Positions 7,859 to 17,038 are shown, counted from the first letter of the stretch. The stretch is 64,000 nt of DNA from Rheinheimera hassiensis (GCF_022436675.1 NZ_JAKUJZ010000006.1:177546-241545); one strand, 5' to 3'. The notes: a model not told the origin generated them from the sequence alone. Made by a program: numbers and translations.

Positions 7859-9442
7859 TTAGTTAGCTGAGCCCGGTAATGGGGTAAGCAGGTATGGGAA
7901 AGAGGTATCGAGCATGGCAGCGCTTAACGGTGCGCCATCTGTGAATGGCACATTACCGACCGGTGCATCTTCCGGCGCACAGTAGCCCAGATTGGTGGGT
8001 GTGCCGTTTACCGGAATATCATGACATAAGGCCCCCATTACCACACGCAAAGCGATATCGACTACATCATCACCCGGGCGGCGGCCATTGGGGAAACCGG
8101 CTAAGTCATCACCTGCTACACCAAACGCAGATTGCATCTCAGCTGGTGTTGCCGCAATGGCGGTATTTAACCGCAGCATTTCAGACGGGGTAACCGTAGA
8201 TAGTTGGTTAACACCGGCTACACCGGTCAAAAACGCGTTAACCAGATCTAAACGTGGAAAATTAGACGGCGCTAAATCGGCGATATTGGTGCCTAATGTA
8301 GTGTTAACCGCATCACGGAACAAAATGTTTAACAACGCCGGTAAGCTTGGATGGGTAACGTAATCGGCAAACTGGCCGTCATCAGCAGGTTTGCTGCTGT
8401 TAAACTTATCCTTATCTGCCAAACCTATCACTAACTCATTAACCAGCGGGTTACTTAAACGCGATACCTGCACTAAAGCACCACCATTAACCTCTGGCCG
8501 GGCAAAGTTAGCATTGGGGTTTAAAATACGCGCTTGTGGCAAACTTGCCGTGGTCCAGGCACCGATAACACCATTGCCGCTGCCGGTAACACAGGTTTTT
8601 GGTACTTCTATTGCCAGCGAAGTCACGTTTTTATCAGCCAGATCGTCATTGGCGCTGCTTTGTGTAATGCCGCCGGGGAAACCAGCACCATCTCCGGCGC
8701 CTGGTGCACTGTCGCCCTCAACCGGAACATAATTGACCAAATCAAAGGTCTTACCCAGATTTACCACAAAGGCATCTTTACGCTGGCCGACAAAAACCCG
8801 TGCCATGGCATCGCACCCGGGCAAAGCGACCTGATACACGTATTGATCGGCATAGGCCTGGTAAGCAGCAGCACTGCTAAAGGTTTTGGTGCCGATAAAG
8901 TCATACGGTTTAGTAAAGGTCATAGCGCCATCTGAGGGCATCAGCATATTGCTGCTACCTGCCGCAGCGACCTCTAGGGTGTAATCTTCAAAAAAATTTA
9001 ACGCTGCTGTATTGCCCGCGGCTACACCACCGACATTTTTCAGTGGTACCGCCACCATTTTCTGATTGCCCTCGGGGCCTATCGGTAATTTAACCCCAGC
9101 GCCCTCATTGGTCAGGGTGTTATTGAAGCGAAAGTTGAAGCTCAGATCAGGCTGCGCATCACCGTCGTTATCAATGTGAATGCTGTACACTGCTGCTGGG
9201 TCCATGGCGAAATAGTTGGGCCCACCATAGGCATCTTGCAGCGGAATATAATTTGCTATCAGCGTAACGTAGGCTTCGCGGCCGGGTTCATAGCTGTTAA
9301 ACAGATAAAAGTCAGACGCATCTACTGTTGGCATTCGGGTAATATTTGGTGCTTCACGGTGGCTGGAGGCCTGTACACTGCTTAGCAGGCTAAGCGTGGT
9401 AAGCGCTGCGGTTACAGCAAAAAAAGTGGCTGTGCGTTTCAT
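7859..9442 (-). CDS. DUF4331 domain exported protein
   Basis: A 527-residue protein with a signal peptide (cut near VQA, residue 25). The DUF4331 opening is recognisable: SSHREAPNITRMPTVDASDFYLF, followed by IHIDNDGDAQPDLSFNFRF, an EF-hand-like acidic loop that could bind calcium. A second conserved stretch near residue 300 (LPQARILNPNANF) precedes NPLVNELVIGLADKDKFN, and the C-terminal third has GRRPGDDVVDIALRVV. The family has no established biochemical role. The gene has its own promoter carrying the ECF motif and is separated from the anti-sigma gene by a strong terminator. It heads a five-gene operon ending in the TonB receptor, so it is probably an abundant exported component of that system. 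Confidence 0.85.
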   Translation of the reverse strand: MKRTATFFAVTAALTTLSLLSSVQASSHREAPNITRMPTVDASDFYLFNSYEPGREAYVTLIANYIPLQDAYGGPNYFAMDPAAVYSIHIDNDGDAQPDLSFNFRFNNTLTNEGAGVKLPIGPEGNQKMVAVPLKNVGGVAAGNTAALNFFEDYTLEVAAAGSSNMLMPSDGAMTFTKPYDFIGTKTFSSAAAYQAYADQYVYQVALPGCDAMARVFVGQRKDAFVVNLGKTFDLVNYVPVEGDSAPGAGDGAGFPGGITQSSANDDLADKNVTSLAIEVPKTCVTGSGNGVIGAWTTASLPQARILNPNANFARPEVNGGALVQVSRLSNPLVNELVIGLADKDKFNSSKPADDGQFADYVTHPSLPALLNILFRDAVNTTLGTNIADLAPSNFPRLDLVNAFLTGVAGVNQLSTVTPSEMLRLNTAIAATPAEMQSAFGVAGDDLAGFPNGRRPGDDVVDIALRVVMGALCHDIPVNGTPTNLGYCAPEDAPVGNVPFTDGAPLSAAMLDTSFPYLLTPLPGSAN

Positions 9443-9475
9443 GTTTTTAGTCCCATTGATTTAAGTTGCGACCAA

Positions 9476-9504
9476 GAAACGACTGACTCAGATGATTGGA
9501 TGCA
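9476..9504 (-). promoter_or_regulatory. ECF sigma-type promoter of the DUF4331 operon
   Basis: On the minus strand TGCATC (9499-9504) and CGTTTC (9476-9481) are 17 bases apart, within the longer context ACTGCATC ... GTCGTTTC. The sigma gene has the same pair (ACTGCATC ... GTCGTAAC) at the same spacing. The expected transcript start is about 26 bases before the ATG. The -10 region is unlike a sigma-70 box and typical of group IV sigma factors. Confidence 0.65.
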
Positions 9505-9514
9505 GTGAAATGCA

Positions 9515-9544
9515 AAAAAATAAAAAAACCGCCGCAGCGGTTTT
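9515..9544 (-). terminator. Rho-independent terminator after the anti-sigma gene
   Basis: Stem AAAACCGC (9525-9532) with GCGGTTTT (9537-9544) around a CGCA loop. On the minus strand it is followed by a long T-tract (TTTTTTTATTTTTTT). It isolates the sigma/anti-sigma transcript from the DUF4331 operon. Confidence 0.85.
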
Positions 9545-9570
9545 AAACGGGGTTGGGTTTGTTCAGCGCC

Positions 9571-10248
9571 TTACAGCGTAACAATCTCTGCAGTAAATAA
9601 TACCGGGCCGCTTGGCGCACCGGTAATGGAGCCGCCAATCGGTTCCAGGCTTACCGCTAAAGCGGCTATCTGAATACCTTCAGCTTCAACCGGCCAGCCC
9701 AAAGTGCGTTCGCCCTGTTGCGGCAATAACCCTAACGAAATTGGCGCCTGACCATTAGCAGGTAACATCCATAGCTCATAATCATGCTGCGCATCATCTG
9801 TTACCGCCGCGGTAGATTTAACCCTTAAGGTGTTTTCCGCTTTGCTTACCAGCCACCAGGCTTTAGCGTCACTGGTTTGAATGACGGCTATGTCCTGCGA
9901 AACAGGGCTTAGCAACAAGGGCCGCAACATAATGACGGCCAGCAATAATGAAGCCGCAGTAGCCAGCGCCAGCCAGTATTTACCGGTTCTGGCAGGTGCT
10001 ACCGGCGCTGTGGCAGCCGTCCAGCCTAAACGTTGCCGAATACGCTGCCATACCGCTTCATCGGGCGCCGTTGCCGGTAAACTTTCGGCCAGCGGGTTTA
10101 GATGTTGCTCCCAGCGCCACACCGTCTGGCGCGCACTTGGCTGCTGCATCATCAGCCGCTGAAATCGTTTACGGGCTGCGCCTTTCATAGCACCGAGAAT
10201 AAAATCGACCGCCAGCGCGTCCAATAACTCCTGTTGCTGATACTTCAT
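9571..10248 (-). CDS. Membrane anti-sigma factor, RskA type
   Basis: A 225-residue single-pass protein. The N-terminal part (about 1-80) would bind the sigma factor in the cytoplasm. One membrane helix lies at about 91-112 (YWLALATAASLLLAVIML). The outer domain has the RskA/anti-sigma-K signature: DYELWMLPANGQAPISLG, GLLPQQGERTLGWP, then ALAVSLEPIGGSITGAPSGP. No zinc-binding HxxxCxxC is present. The start overlaps the sigma stop by four bases, giving coupled, stoichiometric production. Release is expected by regulated proteolysis in response to an envelope signal, as for other RskA proteins; the signal is unknown. Confidence 0.88.
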   Translation of the reverse strand: MKYQQQELLDALAVDFILGAMKGAARKRFQRLMMQQPSARQTVWRWEQHLNPLAESLPATAPDEAVWQRIRQRLGWTAATAPVAPARTGKYWLALATAASLLLAVIMLRPLLLSPVSQDIAVIQTSDAKAWWLVSKAENTLRVKSTAAVTDDAQHDYELWMLPANGQAPISLGLLPQQGERTLGWPVEAEGIQIAALAVSLEPIGGSITGAPSGPVLFTAEIVTL

Positions 10249-10799
10249 GCTTCAAGACACCTTTTCAATTGGGTTAAACCACGGCGGATCCAGCTTTTCA
10301 CAGTACCCAGTGCAGAGCCGGTATGTTCAGTAATTTCCTGATGGCTCAGTCCGTTAAAATAGGCCAACTGGATTGACTGACGGTGCTCGTCACTCAAGCC
10401 CTGCATGCAATCATCCAGTTTCACCTTTTCACGAACCAAGCCTATTGCCTCCCCCGGCTGCACCTCATCTAAGCTTTGGTCGTTGTCCGGCTCTGAGATA
10501 TCAAGATGTTCTGCCTTAACCCGGCGTGATTTTAGCAAGTCCAGTGCGCGGTAGCGGGTAATGCTGATCATCCAGCTCATTACGCTGCCTTTTTCGGCAT
10601 GGTAATCGGCCGCGTTGTGCCAGATGCGTACATACGCATCCTGCAACACATCCTCAGCCCAGTCTCTGCGCCTGAGCAAATGCAAGCTGACAGAAAATAA
10701 CTTACCTGATGTGGCCTGATATAACTGTTCAAATGCCGGTTTATTTCCCTGAGCCGCAGCGTACAGCCATTGCAGCAATTGTTGTTGTGATTGTTCCAT
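10245..10799 (-). CDS. ECF (group IV) RNA polymerase sigma factor, SigK-like
   Basis: A 184-residue sigma factor with only regions 2 and 4. Region 2 carries DWAEDVLQDAYVRIWHNA and SWMISITRYRALDLLKSRR; region 4 carries GLSHQEITEHTGSALGTVK followed by SWIRRGLTQLKRCL, a helix-turn-helix. The ATG at 10799 is supported by AGGA ten bases upstream; a TTG two codons earlier is the only longer start. Pairing with an RskA-type anti-sigma places it in the SigK-like group. Its own promoter shares the ECF motif with the DUF4331 operon, so it most likely activates itself and that operon. Confidence 0.92.
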   Translation of the reverse strand: MEQSQQQLLQWLYAAAQGNKPAFEQLYQATSGKLFSVSLHLLRRRDWAEDVLQDAYVRIWHNAADYHAEKGSVMSWMISITRYRALDLLKSRRVKAEHLDISEPDNDQSLDEVQPGEAIGLVREKVKLDDCMQGLSDEHRQSIQLAYFNGLSHQEITEHTGSALGTVKSWIRRGLTQLKRCLEA

Positions 10800-10831
10800 T
10801 TGCAATCCTGTTAAGTTAACTCTCAGTTATC

Positions 10832-10860
10832 GTTACGACACACTGCGCAATTCAGATGCA
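10832..10860 (-). promoter_or_regulatory. Autoregulatory ECF promoter of the sigma gene
   Basis: Minus strand TGCATC (10855-10860), 17 bases, then CGTAAC (10832-10837), in the wider context ACTGCATC ... GTCGTAAC. It matches the DUF4331 promoter at 9476-9504 in both boxes and spacing. The predicted start is about 25 bases before the sigma ATG. Confidence 0.65.
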
Positions 10861-10978
10861 GTAGCAAACATACTTAATGCAAAATTCACGTGTGTTTTTT
10901 TACCTATCCGCTATCATCCGCTTCCATTTTTTGGCGGCTCTCGTATGCTAAGCCAGAACTGCTTATTCAAGGATCGCT

Positions 10979-12019
10979 ATGCGCATTTGTTTTTTAATGT
11001 ACCCGTGGGACAAAGTTTATCCAGACGGCGACAGTACCATTCGGATGATCCACGAAGCGGTAAGCCGCGGCCATACGGTAGCCATTACCCATGCCACTAA
11101 CTTAACTGTGCGGGATAGCATCGCCCAGGCGTTTTGCAAAGTGTTTGTTAAAGGCCAGAAAGTATCCAGTAATATTGCCAGTTTTTATCGCAATGCGCAG
11201 TTTAACCAGCAAAAGCTGCCGCTGGCGGCCTTTGATGCCATTTTTATCCGGTTAAACCCGCCGCTGGACCCGATAGCGCTTAATTTTCTTGATTCAGTGC
11301 GCGAAGATACCTTTATTATGAATGACTTAGATGGTGTACGGATTGCCAATAATAAGATGTACACCGCGTCCTTGCACGACCCGGATAACGAGTTTATTCC
11401 GGTGACTCATGTATCAAAAAACAAGGACTATCTGGCACGGGTACTGGCAGAATCGCCCAACGATAAGATGATTTTAAAACCTTTGAACGGCTATGGTGGC
11501 AAAGGTGTCATTCTGCTGGAGAAATCTGCCGCACAAAGCGCCCGCTCTCTGCTGGATTTTTATATCGGCGATACCGAGCGCGGCAACTACGTTATTTTGC
11601 AGGAATATGTTGAAGGCGCTGAGCTGGGTGATATCCGTATTCTAATGCTAAACGGTAAACCTATCGGTGCCATGCGCCGTATTCCGCCGGCAGATGATGT
11701 GCGCTCTAACGTACATGCCGGCGGCAGCGTAGTTAAACACCAACTGACCGAACAGGAAAAACGCTTGTGTACGCATATAGGCCCGCGCCTTGCCCGCGAC
11801 GGTTTATTTTTTGCCGGCATCGATGTCATTAACGGAAAATTGATTGAAGTAAACGTAATGAGCCCTGGCGGCATAGCACGGATTAACCGGTTAAATAGCG
11901 TGCGCCTGCAAGAGAAAGTTATTGATTTTATTGAGCATATGGTAAATAGCAAAACCCAATTATCACCACGTAAGCAGGTATTCAGGCCACTGCTGAGTGA
12001 AGCTGAAACCGTTATTTGA
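10979..12019 (+). CDS. Glutathione synthetase-like ATP-grasp ligase
   Basis: A 346-residue ATP-grasp enzyme with the fold order of bacterial GshB: an N-terminal domain (1-120) with the AIFIRLNPPLDPIALNF segment, a nucleotide-binding segment (MILKPLNGYGGKGVILL), the substrate loop region (GAELGDIRILMLNGKPIGAM, RRIPPADDVRSNVHAGG) and the metal-binding end (FAGIDVINGKLIEVNVMSPG). E. coli GshB has the same landmarks (ILKPLDGMGG, ARIPQGGETRGNLAAGG, EINVTSP), but overall identity looks modest and the final loop differs (SPGGIARIN against SPTCIREIE). It may be a second GshB or a ligase with a related substrate. AAGGA sits 8 bases before the ATG. It is divergent from the ECF sigma gene. Confidence 0.75.
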   Translation: MRICFLMYPWDKVYPDGDSTIRMIHEAVSRGHTVAITHATNLTVRDSIAQAFCKVFVKGQKVSSNIASFYRNAQFNQQKLPLAAFDAIFIRLNPPLDPIALNFLDSVREDTFIMNDLDGVRIANNKMYTASLHDPDNEFIPVTHVSKNKDYLARVLAESPNDKMILKPLNGYGGKGVILLEKSAAQSARSLLDFYIGDTERGNYVILQEYVEGAELGDIRILMLNGKPIGAMRRIPPADDVRSNVHAGGSVVKHQLTEQEKRLCTHIGPRLARDGLFFAGIDVINGKLIEVNVMSPGGIARINRLNSVRLQEKVIDFIEHMVNSKTQLSPRKQVFRPLLSEAETVI

Positions 12020-12107
12020 AAATTTTTTATCGTCTTAGAAAAAATAATTCACTGTTTTAAACCGGTAAATCTCGGTAAATAGGCAAAAAAAAATCTGAGG
12101 TGCGCTT

Positions 12108-12302
12108 ATGTCACAGGTAGAAAGCAACGATTTTGAACTGGATGACTTAACGGATGACGTTGAGATCGTCAAAGATTTATCTCCAAAGGACAACAAAGCA
12201 AAGCAGAAACTGGAAGCGCGGCGGCGCATAGATGATCTGCTGGAACAAAAACGCTTACGCCAGTTGCTGGATGACTGGGATCTGGATGATACGGAAGCAT
12301 AA
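12108..12302 (+). CDS. Small acidic PA3496-family protein
   Basis: A 64-residue protein. The first half is very acidic (NDFELDDLTDDVEIVKDL) and the second half is an amphipathic helix with ARRRIDDLLEQKRLRQLLDD, which matches the small family named after Pseudomonas PA3496 (putative envelope integrity protein). It has no signal peptide or membrane helix. GAGGTG lies 7 bases before the ATG. The family call is from memory and its function is not established. It may share a transcript with the GshB-like gene 88 bases upstream, although that gap includes a T-rich stretch. Confidence 0.65.
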   Translation: MSQVESNDFELDDLTDDVEIVKDLSPKDNKAKQKLEARRRIDDLLEQKRLRQLLDDWDLDDTEA

Positions 12303-12314
12303 AACAGCAAGACA

Positions 12315-12341
12315 TAAAAAACGGGCGCCTTAAGCGCCCGT
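12315..12341 (-). terminator. Bidirectional terminator between PA3496-like gene and fabB
   Basis: Stem ACGGGCGC / GCGCCCGT (12321-12328 and 12334-12341) with loop CTTAA. A TTTTTTATG run follows on the minus strand, so it terminates fabB and probably also acts on the plus-strand gene. Confidence 0.85.
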
Positions 12342-12370
12342 TCTGCTATCTGTAGTGCCCGCCGTGGCTA

Positions 12371-13585
12371 TTAACCACGATACTTTTGCATAACTAACGT
12401 GGCGTTAGTGCCACCAAAACCAAAGCTGTTCGACATCACGGTATTAAGCTCAGCAGGGGTAGCCTTAGTAACAATATTCAGCCCCTGTGCAGCTTCGTCC
12501 AGCTCGCCGATATTAATTGAAGGCGCGATAAAGCTGTGCTTCATCATCAGCAGTGAATATATTGCCTCATGCACGCCTGCAGCACCCAGCGCATGGCCCG
12601 TCATTGCCTTGGTCGCACTGATAGCCGGTGATTTACCGGCAAACACTTCCTGAATAGCGCCCAGCTCTTTTACATCACCTACCGGTGTACTGGTACCATG
12701 AGTATTAACGTAATCTATCTGGGCAGTAACATTTTGCATTGCCATTTGCATACAACGCACAGCGCCTTCACCACTTGGCGCTACCATGTCATAGCCATCA
12801 GACGTTGCACCATAACCGGTTACTTCAGCATAAATAGTGGCGCCACGGGCTAGGGCATGCTCCAGCTCCTCAACCACAACCATACCGCCGCCGCCACTGA
12901 TGACAAAACCATCACGGTTAGCATCATAAGTACGTGATGCCAGTTCAGGAGATTCGTTGTATTTGGTAGATAATGCGCCCATCGCATCAAACTCCATTGC
13001 CAGCGTCCAGTGCACTTCTTCACCACCACCGGCAAATACCACGTCCTGCTTACCCAGTTGGATCAGCTCTACTGCATGGCCGATACAGTGCGCACTGGTG
13101 GCACAGGCAGAACTGATAGAGTAGTTCACGCCTTTAATTTTAAACGGCGTGGCTAAACAGGCTGAACAGGTACTGGACATGGTTTTTGGCACCGCATAAG
13201 GGCCAACCCGCTTTACACCTTTTTCACGCAAAATATCAGCAGCTTCTACCTGCACTTTAGATGACGCACCACCTGAGCCTGCAACTAAACCAATACGCGG
13301 GCTGGAAATTTGCTCTTCGGTAAAACCGGCATCTGCAATGGCTTCTTGCATGGAAATATAAGCATAGGCTGCAGCATCACCCATAAAACGCATGGCTTTA
13401 CGGTCAATCAGCTCGCTGGGTTCCAGTTTGATATTACCCCATACCTGGGAACGCAGGCCCAGCTCAGCAAATTCTTCTGATCGGGTAATGCCTGAACGCC
13501 CGGCCTGTAACGAGGCCAATACTTCGTCTTTGTTATTACCAATACTGGACACAATACCAATACCTGTTATTACCGCTCTTTTCAT
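12371..13585 (-). CDS. fabB: 3-oxoacyl-ACP synthase I (beta-ketoacyl-ACP synthase I)
   Basis: Condensing enzyme of fatty acid elongation, needed for unsaturated fatty acid synthesis. It has 404 residues (E. coli FabB has 406). The Cys-His-His triad is intact: [23 protein letters not shown] and [13 protein letters not shown]. The true start is the ATG at 13585 ([10 protein letters not shown]) with GGAG just upstream; the open frame extends 39 codons further, but that extension has no family counterpart. It is divergent from mnmC, as in E. coli. The gene looks monocistronic and ends at a strong terminator. Confidence 0.96.
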   Translation of the reverse strand: MKRAVITGIGIVSSIGNNKDEVLASLQAGRSGITRSEEFAELGLRSQVWGNIKLEPSELIDRKAMRFMGDAAAYAYISMQEAIADAGFTEEQISSPRIGLVAGSGGASSKVQVEAADILREKGVKRVGPYAVPKTMSSTCSACLATPFKIKGVNYSISSACATSAHCIGHAVELIQLGKQDVVFAGGGEEVHWTLAMEFDAMGALSTKYNESPELASRTYDANRDGFVISGGGGMVVVEELEHALARGATIYAEVTGYGATSDGYDMVAPSGEGAVRCMQMAMQNVTAQIDYVNTHGTSTPVGDVKELGAIQEVFAGKSPAISATKAMTGHALGAAGVHEAIYSLLMMKHSFIAPSINIGELDEAAQGLNIVTKATPAELNTVMSNSFGFGGTNATLVMQKYRG

Positions 13586-13760
13586 GCTTTCTCCATCGAC
13601 CAGCCAGTTGCCGGCAAGGTTAAAATAATACTGTTCGCTATTGTACGGACTTTGTTCTGCAAAGTGGTCAGCTTTCAGCGCACACTTGTACTCTGTTTTC
13701 AATTTTGCGATAGCTTAGGGTAAACTACAAGCCGAATATTGTGGTGGACCTGCCTTACTT

Positions 13761-15641
13761 ATGTCTCAGCTTACGCATGCCAAAATACATTTTAATGAAC
13801 AAGGTACGCCCGTGGCGTCAGATTTTGATGACGTCTATTTTTCCAATGACGGTGGCATGGCCGAAACCGATTATGTATTTTTGCAGCAAAATGGTTTACC
13901 CCAGCGCTGGCCAACGCATCCAGCACTCGCTTTTCATATTATTGAAACCGGGTTTGGCACCGGCGCTAACTTTCTGCTGAGCTGGTTACGCTTTCGTCAA
14001 TACCGCCAGCAGTTTCCAACCGCAGCCTGCCAGCGCCTGTATTTCAGTAGTTTTGAAAAATTCCCGTTAAGCCATGCTGATCTTACTCAGGCTCTGGCGG
14101 TACATACTGATCTTCAACAGCAGTGCCAGCAATTGCTGCAAGCTTACCCGTTGTGTGTTGGCGGTTGTCACCGGCTTAGCTTTGATAACGGTAGCGTAAT
14201 ACTGGATTTGTGGTTTGGTGACGTAAATAACCTGCTGCCAGAGCTTAATGCCCCTGCAGATGCCATTTACCTTGATGGTTTTGCCCCCAGAAAAAACCCG
14301 GATATGTGGCAGGATCAGCTGTTTACCGGCCTGGCCCGGCTAAGTGGTAGTGGCAGCACAGTATCTACCTTTACCTCTGCGGGTCTGGTAAAGCGTGGTT
14401 TGCAGCAGGCTGGTTTTACGGTGAGTAAAATTAAAGGCTTTGGCCGCAAGCGTGAAATGCTGACAGCCATAATGGCAACGGATACCGCCCCCCAGTTAGC
14501 AACACCTGCCCCGTTAAATGATGAAGTCACCATTATAGGCGGGGGTATAGCATCGCTTTGCACAGCTTTGGCACTGACTCAGCGCGGTATTACCGTGCAC
14601 CTCATTTGCGAAGATGACAGGGTGGCACGCCAGGCATCACAAAACCGCCAGGGCGCGGTATACCCCAACCTGCATGCCAACCTCACCGATGACAGCCAGT
14701 TGCACGCTCAGGCCTTTTTGTTTGCCCGGCGCTTTTATCAGCACTGGCAACAACAAGGGTTAGATTTTGCAATGGACTGGTGTGGCTTACTGCATCTGGC
14801 CAGCAATACGCTGCTACAACAGCGCCAGCAAAAGCTGATGGATAAAGCGCTGTGGCCAACTGAGCTGGTGCAGGCCGTAAATGCCAGCGAAGCCTCTGCC
14901 ATTGCCGGGCTTGAACTGCCCCACGGCGGCATTTATATACCACTGGCTGGCTGGTTAAGCCCGCAACAGTTCTGCCTGCAGGCACTGCAATATTTACAGC
15001 AGCAAAAGTTATTCCGCTTTAGCCCGGATTGTAAAGTACGGGCAATAAGGCAAAACAATAACGGATGGCACTTAGATACCGCAACCGGAGAATGTCAGGC
15101 CGCAATTTTAGTGCTGGCCTGTGGCAGCAAATTGGCAGAATTTGCTCCAACGGCACAGCTGCCACTGAATAAAATCCGCGGCCAGGTCAGTTATGTGCAA
15201 GCCAGCGCTATGGCGCCACTTAAAACGGTACTGTGCCACAAAGGCTATATCACGCCACAATGGCAAAACCTGCACAGCGTTGGCGCTACTTTTGACCGTA
15301 ACGCAACAGAAGCCTTTATCAGCGCGCAGGATAACAGCGAAAACGTAGAATTGGTTCGCCAGCAACTGCAGCGACCAGACTGGTTTGCTGAAGCCAAAGT
15401 AACAGACGCAACAGCGGCTTTTCGGGCCACTTTGCCAGATCACTTACCCTTGGTTGGCCCGCAGGCTAATCAGCAAAACCTGTACCTGATAGGAGCCATG
15501 GGCGCTAGAGGCATTATGCTGTCGCCATTGCTGGCCGAACTATTGGCCTGCCAGATTTGTGCAGAACCGCAGCCGTTAACGCAACAGCTGTGTAAACGGC
15601 TGGCAGCTAGCCGTTTTCAAGTTGCTGGGCAAAGGCAATAA
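13761..15641 (+). CDS. mnmC: Bifunctional tRNA wobble-uridine modification enzyme MnmC
   Basis: Completes the mnm5s2U34 modification of tRNAs. The N-terminal domain (about 1-240) is a SAM-dependent methyltransferase with the binding loop ETGFGTGANFLL and DAIYLDGFAPRKNPDMW. The C-terminal domain (about 255-626) is an FAD-dependent oxidoreductase with the dinucleotide motif VTIIGGGIASLCTALAL and NRQGAVYPNLHANL. Both halves are complete (626 residues; E. coli 668). The fabB-mnmC divergent pair is conserved in many gammaproteobacteria. Confidence 0.96.
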   Translation: MSQLTHAKIHFNEQGTPVASDFDDVYFSNDGGMAETDYVFLQQNGLPQRWPTHPALAFHIIETGFGTGANFLLSWLRFRQYRQQFPTAACQRLYFSSFEKFPLSHADLTQALAVHTDLQQQCQQLLQAYPLCVGGCHRLSFDNGSVILDLWFGDVNNLLPELNAPADAIYLDGFAPRKNPDMWQDQLFTGLARLSGSGSTVSTFTSAGLVKRGLQQAGFTVSKIKGFGRKREMLTAIMATDTAPQLATPAPLNDEVTIIGGGIASLCTALALTQRGITVHLICEDDRVARQASQNRQGAVYPNLHANLTDDSQLHAQAFLFARRFYQHWQQQGLDFAMDWCGLLHLASNTLLQQRQQKLMDKALWPTELVQAVNASEASAIAGLELPHGGIYIPLAGWLSPQQFCLQALQYLQQQKLFRFSPDCKVRAIRQNNNGWHLDTATGECQAAILVLACGSKLAEFAPTAQLPLNKIRGQVSYVQASAMAPLKTVLCHKGYITPQWQNLHSVGATFDRNATEAFISAQDNSENVELVRQQLQRPDWFAEAKVTDATAAFRATLPDHLPLVGPQANQQNLYLIGAMGARGIMLSPLLAELLACQICAEPQPLTQQLCKRLAASRFQVAGQRQ

Positions 15642-15689
15642 AAGTTTGCTAAGGTAGCGCAGAATCATAAATAAAAGTAAGGACAAAGC

Positions 15690-16016
15690 ATGCGTCTAGC
15701 CGTTTTATTATGTCTGGCGTTATTAAGTTACGGGCAAAGTGTTGCCGCTAAAGATTTTTACCAAATCCCGCTGCCCGAAGATGCCCGTGAATTTGCCCGG
15801 CTTGATAATAAATTGCCAGCGGTGCTAAGTTACTTTAGCCAGCAAAGCGAAACCACACTGCGCGATTTTTATGTCCGGCAACTGGGGCAGCCCACTTCAA
15901 GCCAAACCCGGTATGGCCGCGAACATTTATATTTTACCCTCAATGGTAACCAGGTACGTATTCTGATCTCAAGCCGTGACAACTGGCGTCAGGTTGACGT
16001 AATGGTACAAAACTAA
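15690..16016 (+). CDS. Small exported protein of unknown function
   Basis: A 108-residue protein with a clear signal peptide ([20 protein letters not shown], cleavage near residue 20) and a mature part of about 88 residues. The mature part contains [20 protein letters not shown] and [20 protein letters not shown], suggesting a small alpha/beta periplasmic domain. AAGGAC lies nine bases before the ATG. It follows mnmC by 48 bases and could be co-transcribed. I do not recognise the family. Confidence 0.7.
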   Translation: MRLAVLLCLALLSYGQSVAAKDFYQIPLPEDAREFARLDNKLPAVLSYFSQQSETTLRDFYVRQLGQPTSSQTRYGREHLYFTLNGNQVRILISSRDNWRQVDVMVQN

Positions 16017-16035
16017 GCCGGTTAAGGCCTCTTGG

Positions 16036-16905
16036 TTAAGGCTTGGTTAACTGCAACACTACCCTGCGGTTTTGTTTTCGCTCCAAGGCAGTATCGTTTG
16101 GCGCTACGTGGCGTCGTTCACCAAAACCTTCTACCTGAACTTTATCCTCACTTAGCCCGGCAGCAACAAAAAAGCTTTTTACTTTCTCCGCCCGCTTTAC
16201 CGATAACTGCTCGTTCATCCAGCGCCCGCCATAACTGTCGGTGTAGCCCTGAATTTCAACATAGTCGATATCCTGATCATATTTCAGGTATTCAGCTATC
16301 TGCGCCAGCCTGCGCTCAGACTCACGGGTTAACTGGTCACCACCGCTTTCATAGCTCAGTACAGTAAAGGCAATATCATCAAAGCCATACGGCAACAACC
16401 GCGACACACACTGATTAAACTGATGATAATTTGCCGGAAACTGTACCGGGTTCATCGCCGCCACCACTTTGTCGTAAGGGCTGTACCAGTCGCTGAAGTA
16501 AAATGTCGGGCTAAAGCCCTGCTCCAGCTCAGTTAGCAAGGTCCAGGCGGTTTTTTTCGGCAAATCGCCATTATATTGCTTTAATAACTTCATGCTGGCC
16601 ACCGCTTTAGCAGGGGTGCCCGGACGCCACGCTGGCGGCACTGACAGCACTTCCGCTAAGCCATAGTTATCGGGCAGCCGTAGCATTTGTAATTCAAAAT
16701 CTAAGTTCAGCCCTTTACTGGCCACACTGCGAAATACCGCCTGGCCAAACTGCGGAATTTCATGCTGCAGCTGACACTCCAACGGGGTGTTTTTACTTAA
16801 TTGCCAGACTGATTGCTCAATACTGGCAGAATATTGACGCAACTGCGGCTGTGCCAACACACTGACACTGCACAACAGGCTGCTGATCATTAATAAAGTT
16901 CGCAT
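16036..16905 (-). CDS. motY: Sodium-type flagellar motor protein MotY
   Basis: T-ring protein that anchors the PomA/PomB stator of polar, sodium-driven flagella. It has a signal peptide ([19 protein letters not shown]), an N-terminal MotY domain with [28 protein letters not shown]-like sequence ([13 protein letters not shown]) and [13 protein letters not shown], and a C-terminal OmpA-like peptidoglycan-binding domain (about 165-289; [35 protein letters not shown]). The ATG at 16905 is chosen; a GTG six codons upstream would lengthen the signal peptide. It is divergent from rnt, the arrangement known in Vibrio. Confidence 0.93.
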   Translation of the reverse strand: MRTLLMISSLLCSVSVLAQPQLRQYSASIEQSVWQLSKNTPLECQLQHEIPQFGQAVFRSVASKGLNLDFELQMLRLPDNYGLAEVLSVPPAWRPGTPAKAVASMKLLKQYNGDLPKKTAWTLLTELEQGFSPTFYFSDWYSPYDKVVAAMNPVQFPANYHQFNQCVSRLLPYGFDDIAFTVLSYESGGDQLTRESERRLAQIAEYLKYDQDIDYVEIQGYTDSYGGRWMNEQLSVKRAEKVKSFFVAAGLSEDKVQVEGFGERRHVAPNDTALERKQNRRVVLQLTKP

Positions 16906-17038
16906 TTTCTGGCTTTCCACCACTGTCGGTAAGCAATTTATGGCAATTCTGTTTTATGTTAAGCAAACACTATGCCGCAACAAGACGCTGGAGCAATTCT
17001 TTGGCATAATAGCCGCTGATTGGCAAACTGGCGATGTT

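Noticed and set aside
12371-13702. Longer fabB start at 13702
   Set aside because: The extra 39 residues have no FabB counterpart, and a good GGAG site precedes the internal ATG at 13585.
13586-13760. FadR- or FabR-like operator between fabB and mnmC (AGTGGTCAGCTTTC near 13665)
   Set aside because: Only half of a FadR-type site matches and no symmetric FabR site is found.
16906-17038. Possible flagellar sigma-28 promoter for motY (TTAA ... GCCATAAA on the minus strand)
   Set aside because: Spacing and the -10 box deviate from TAAA-N15-GCCGATAA; not strong enough.
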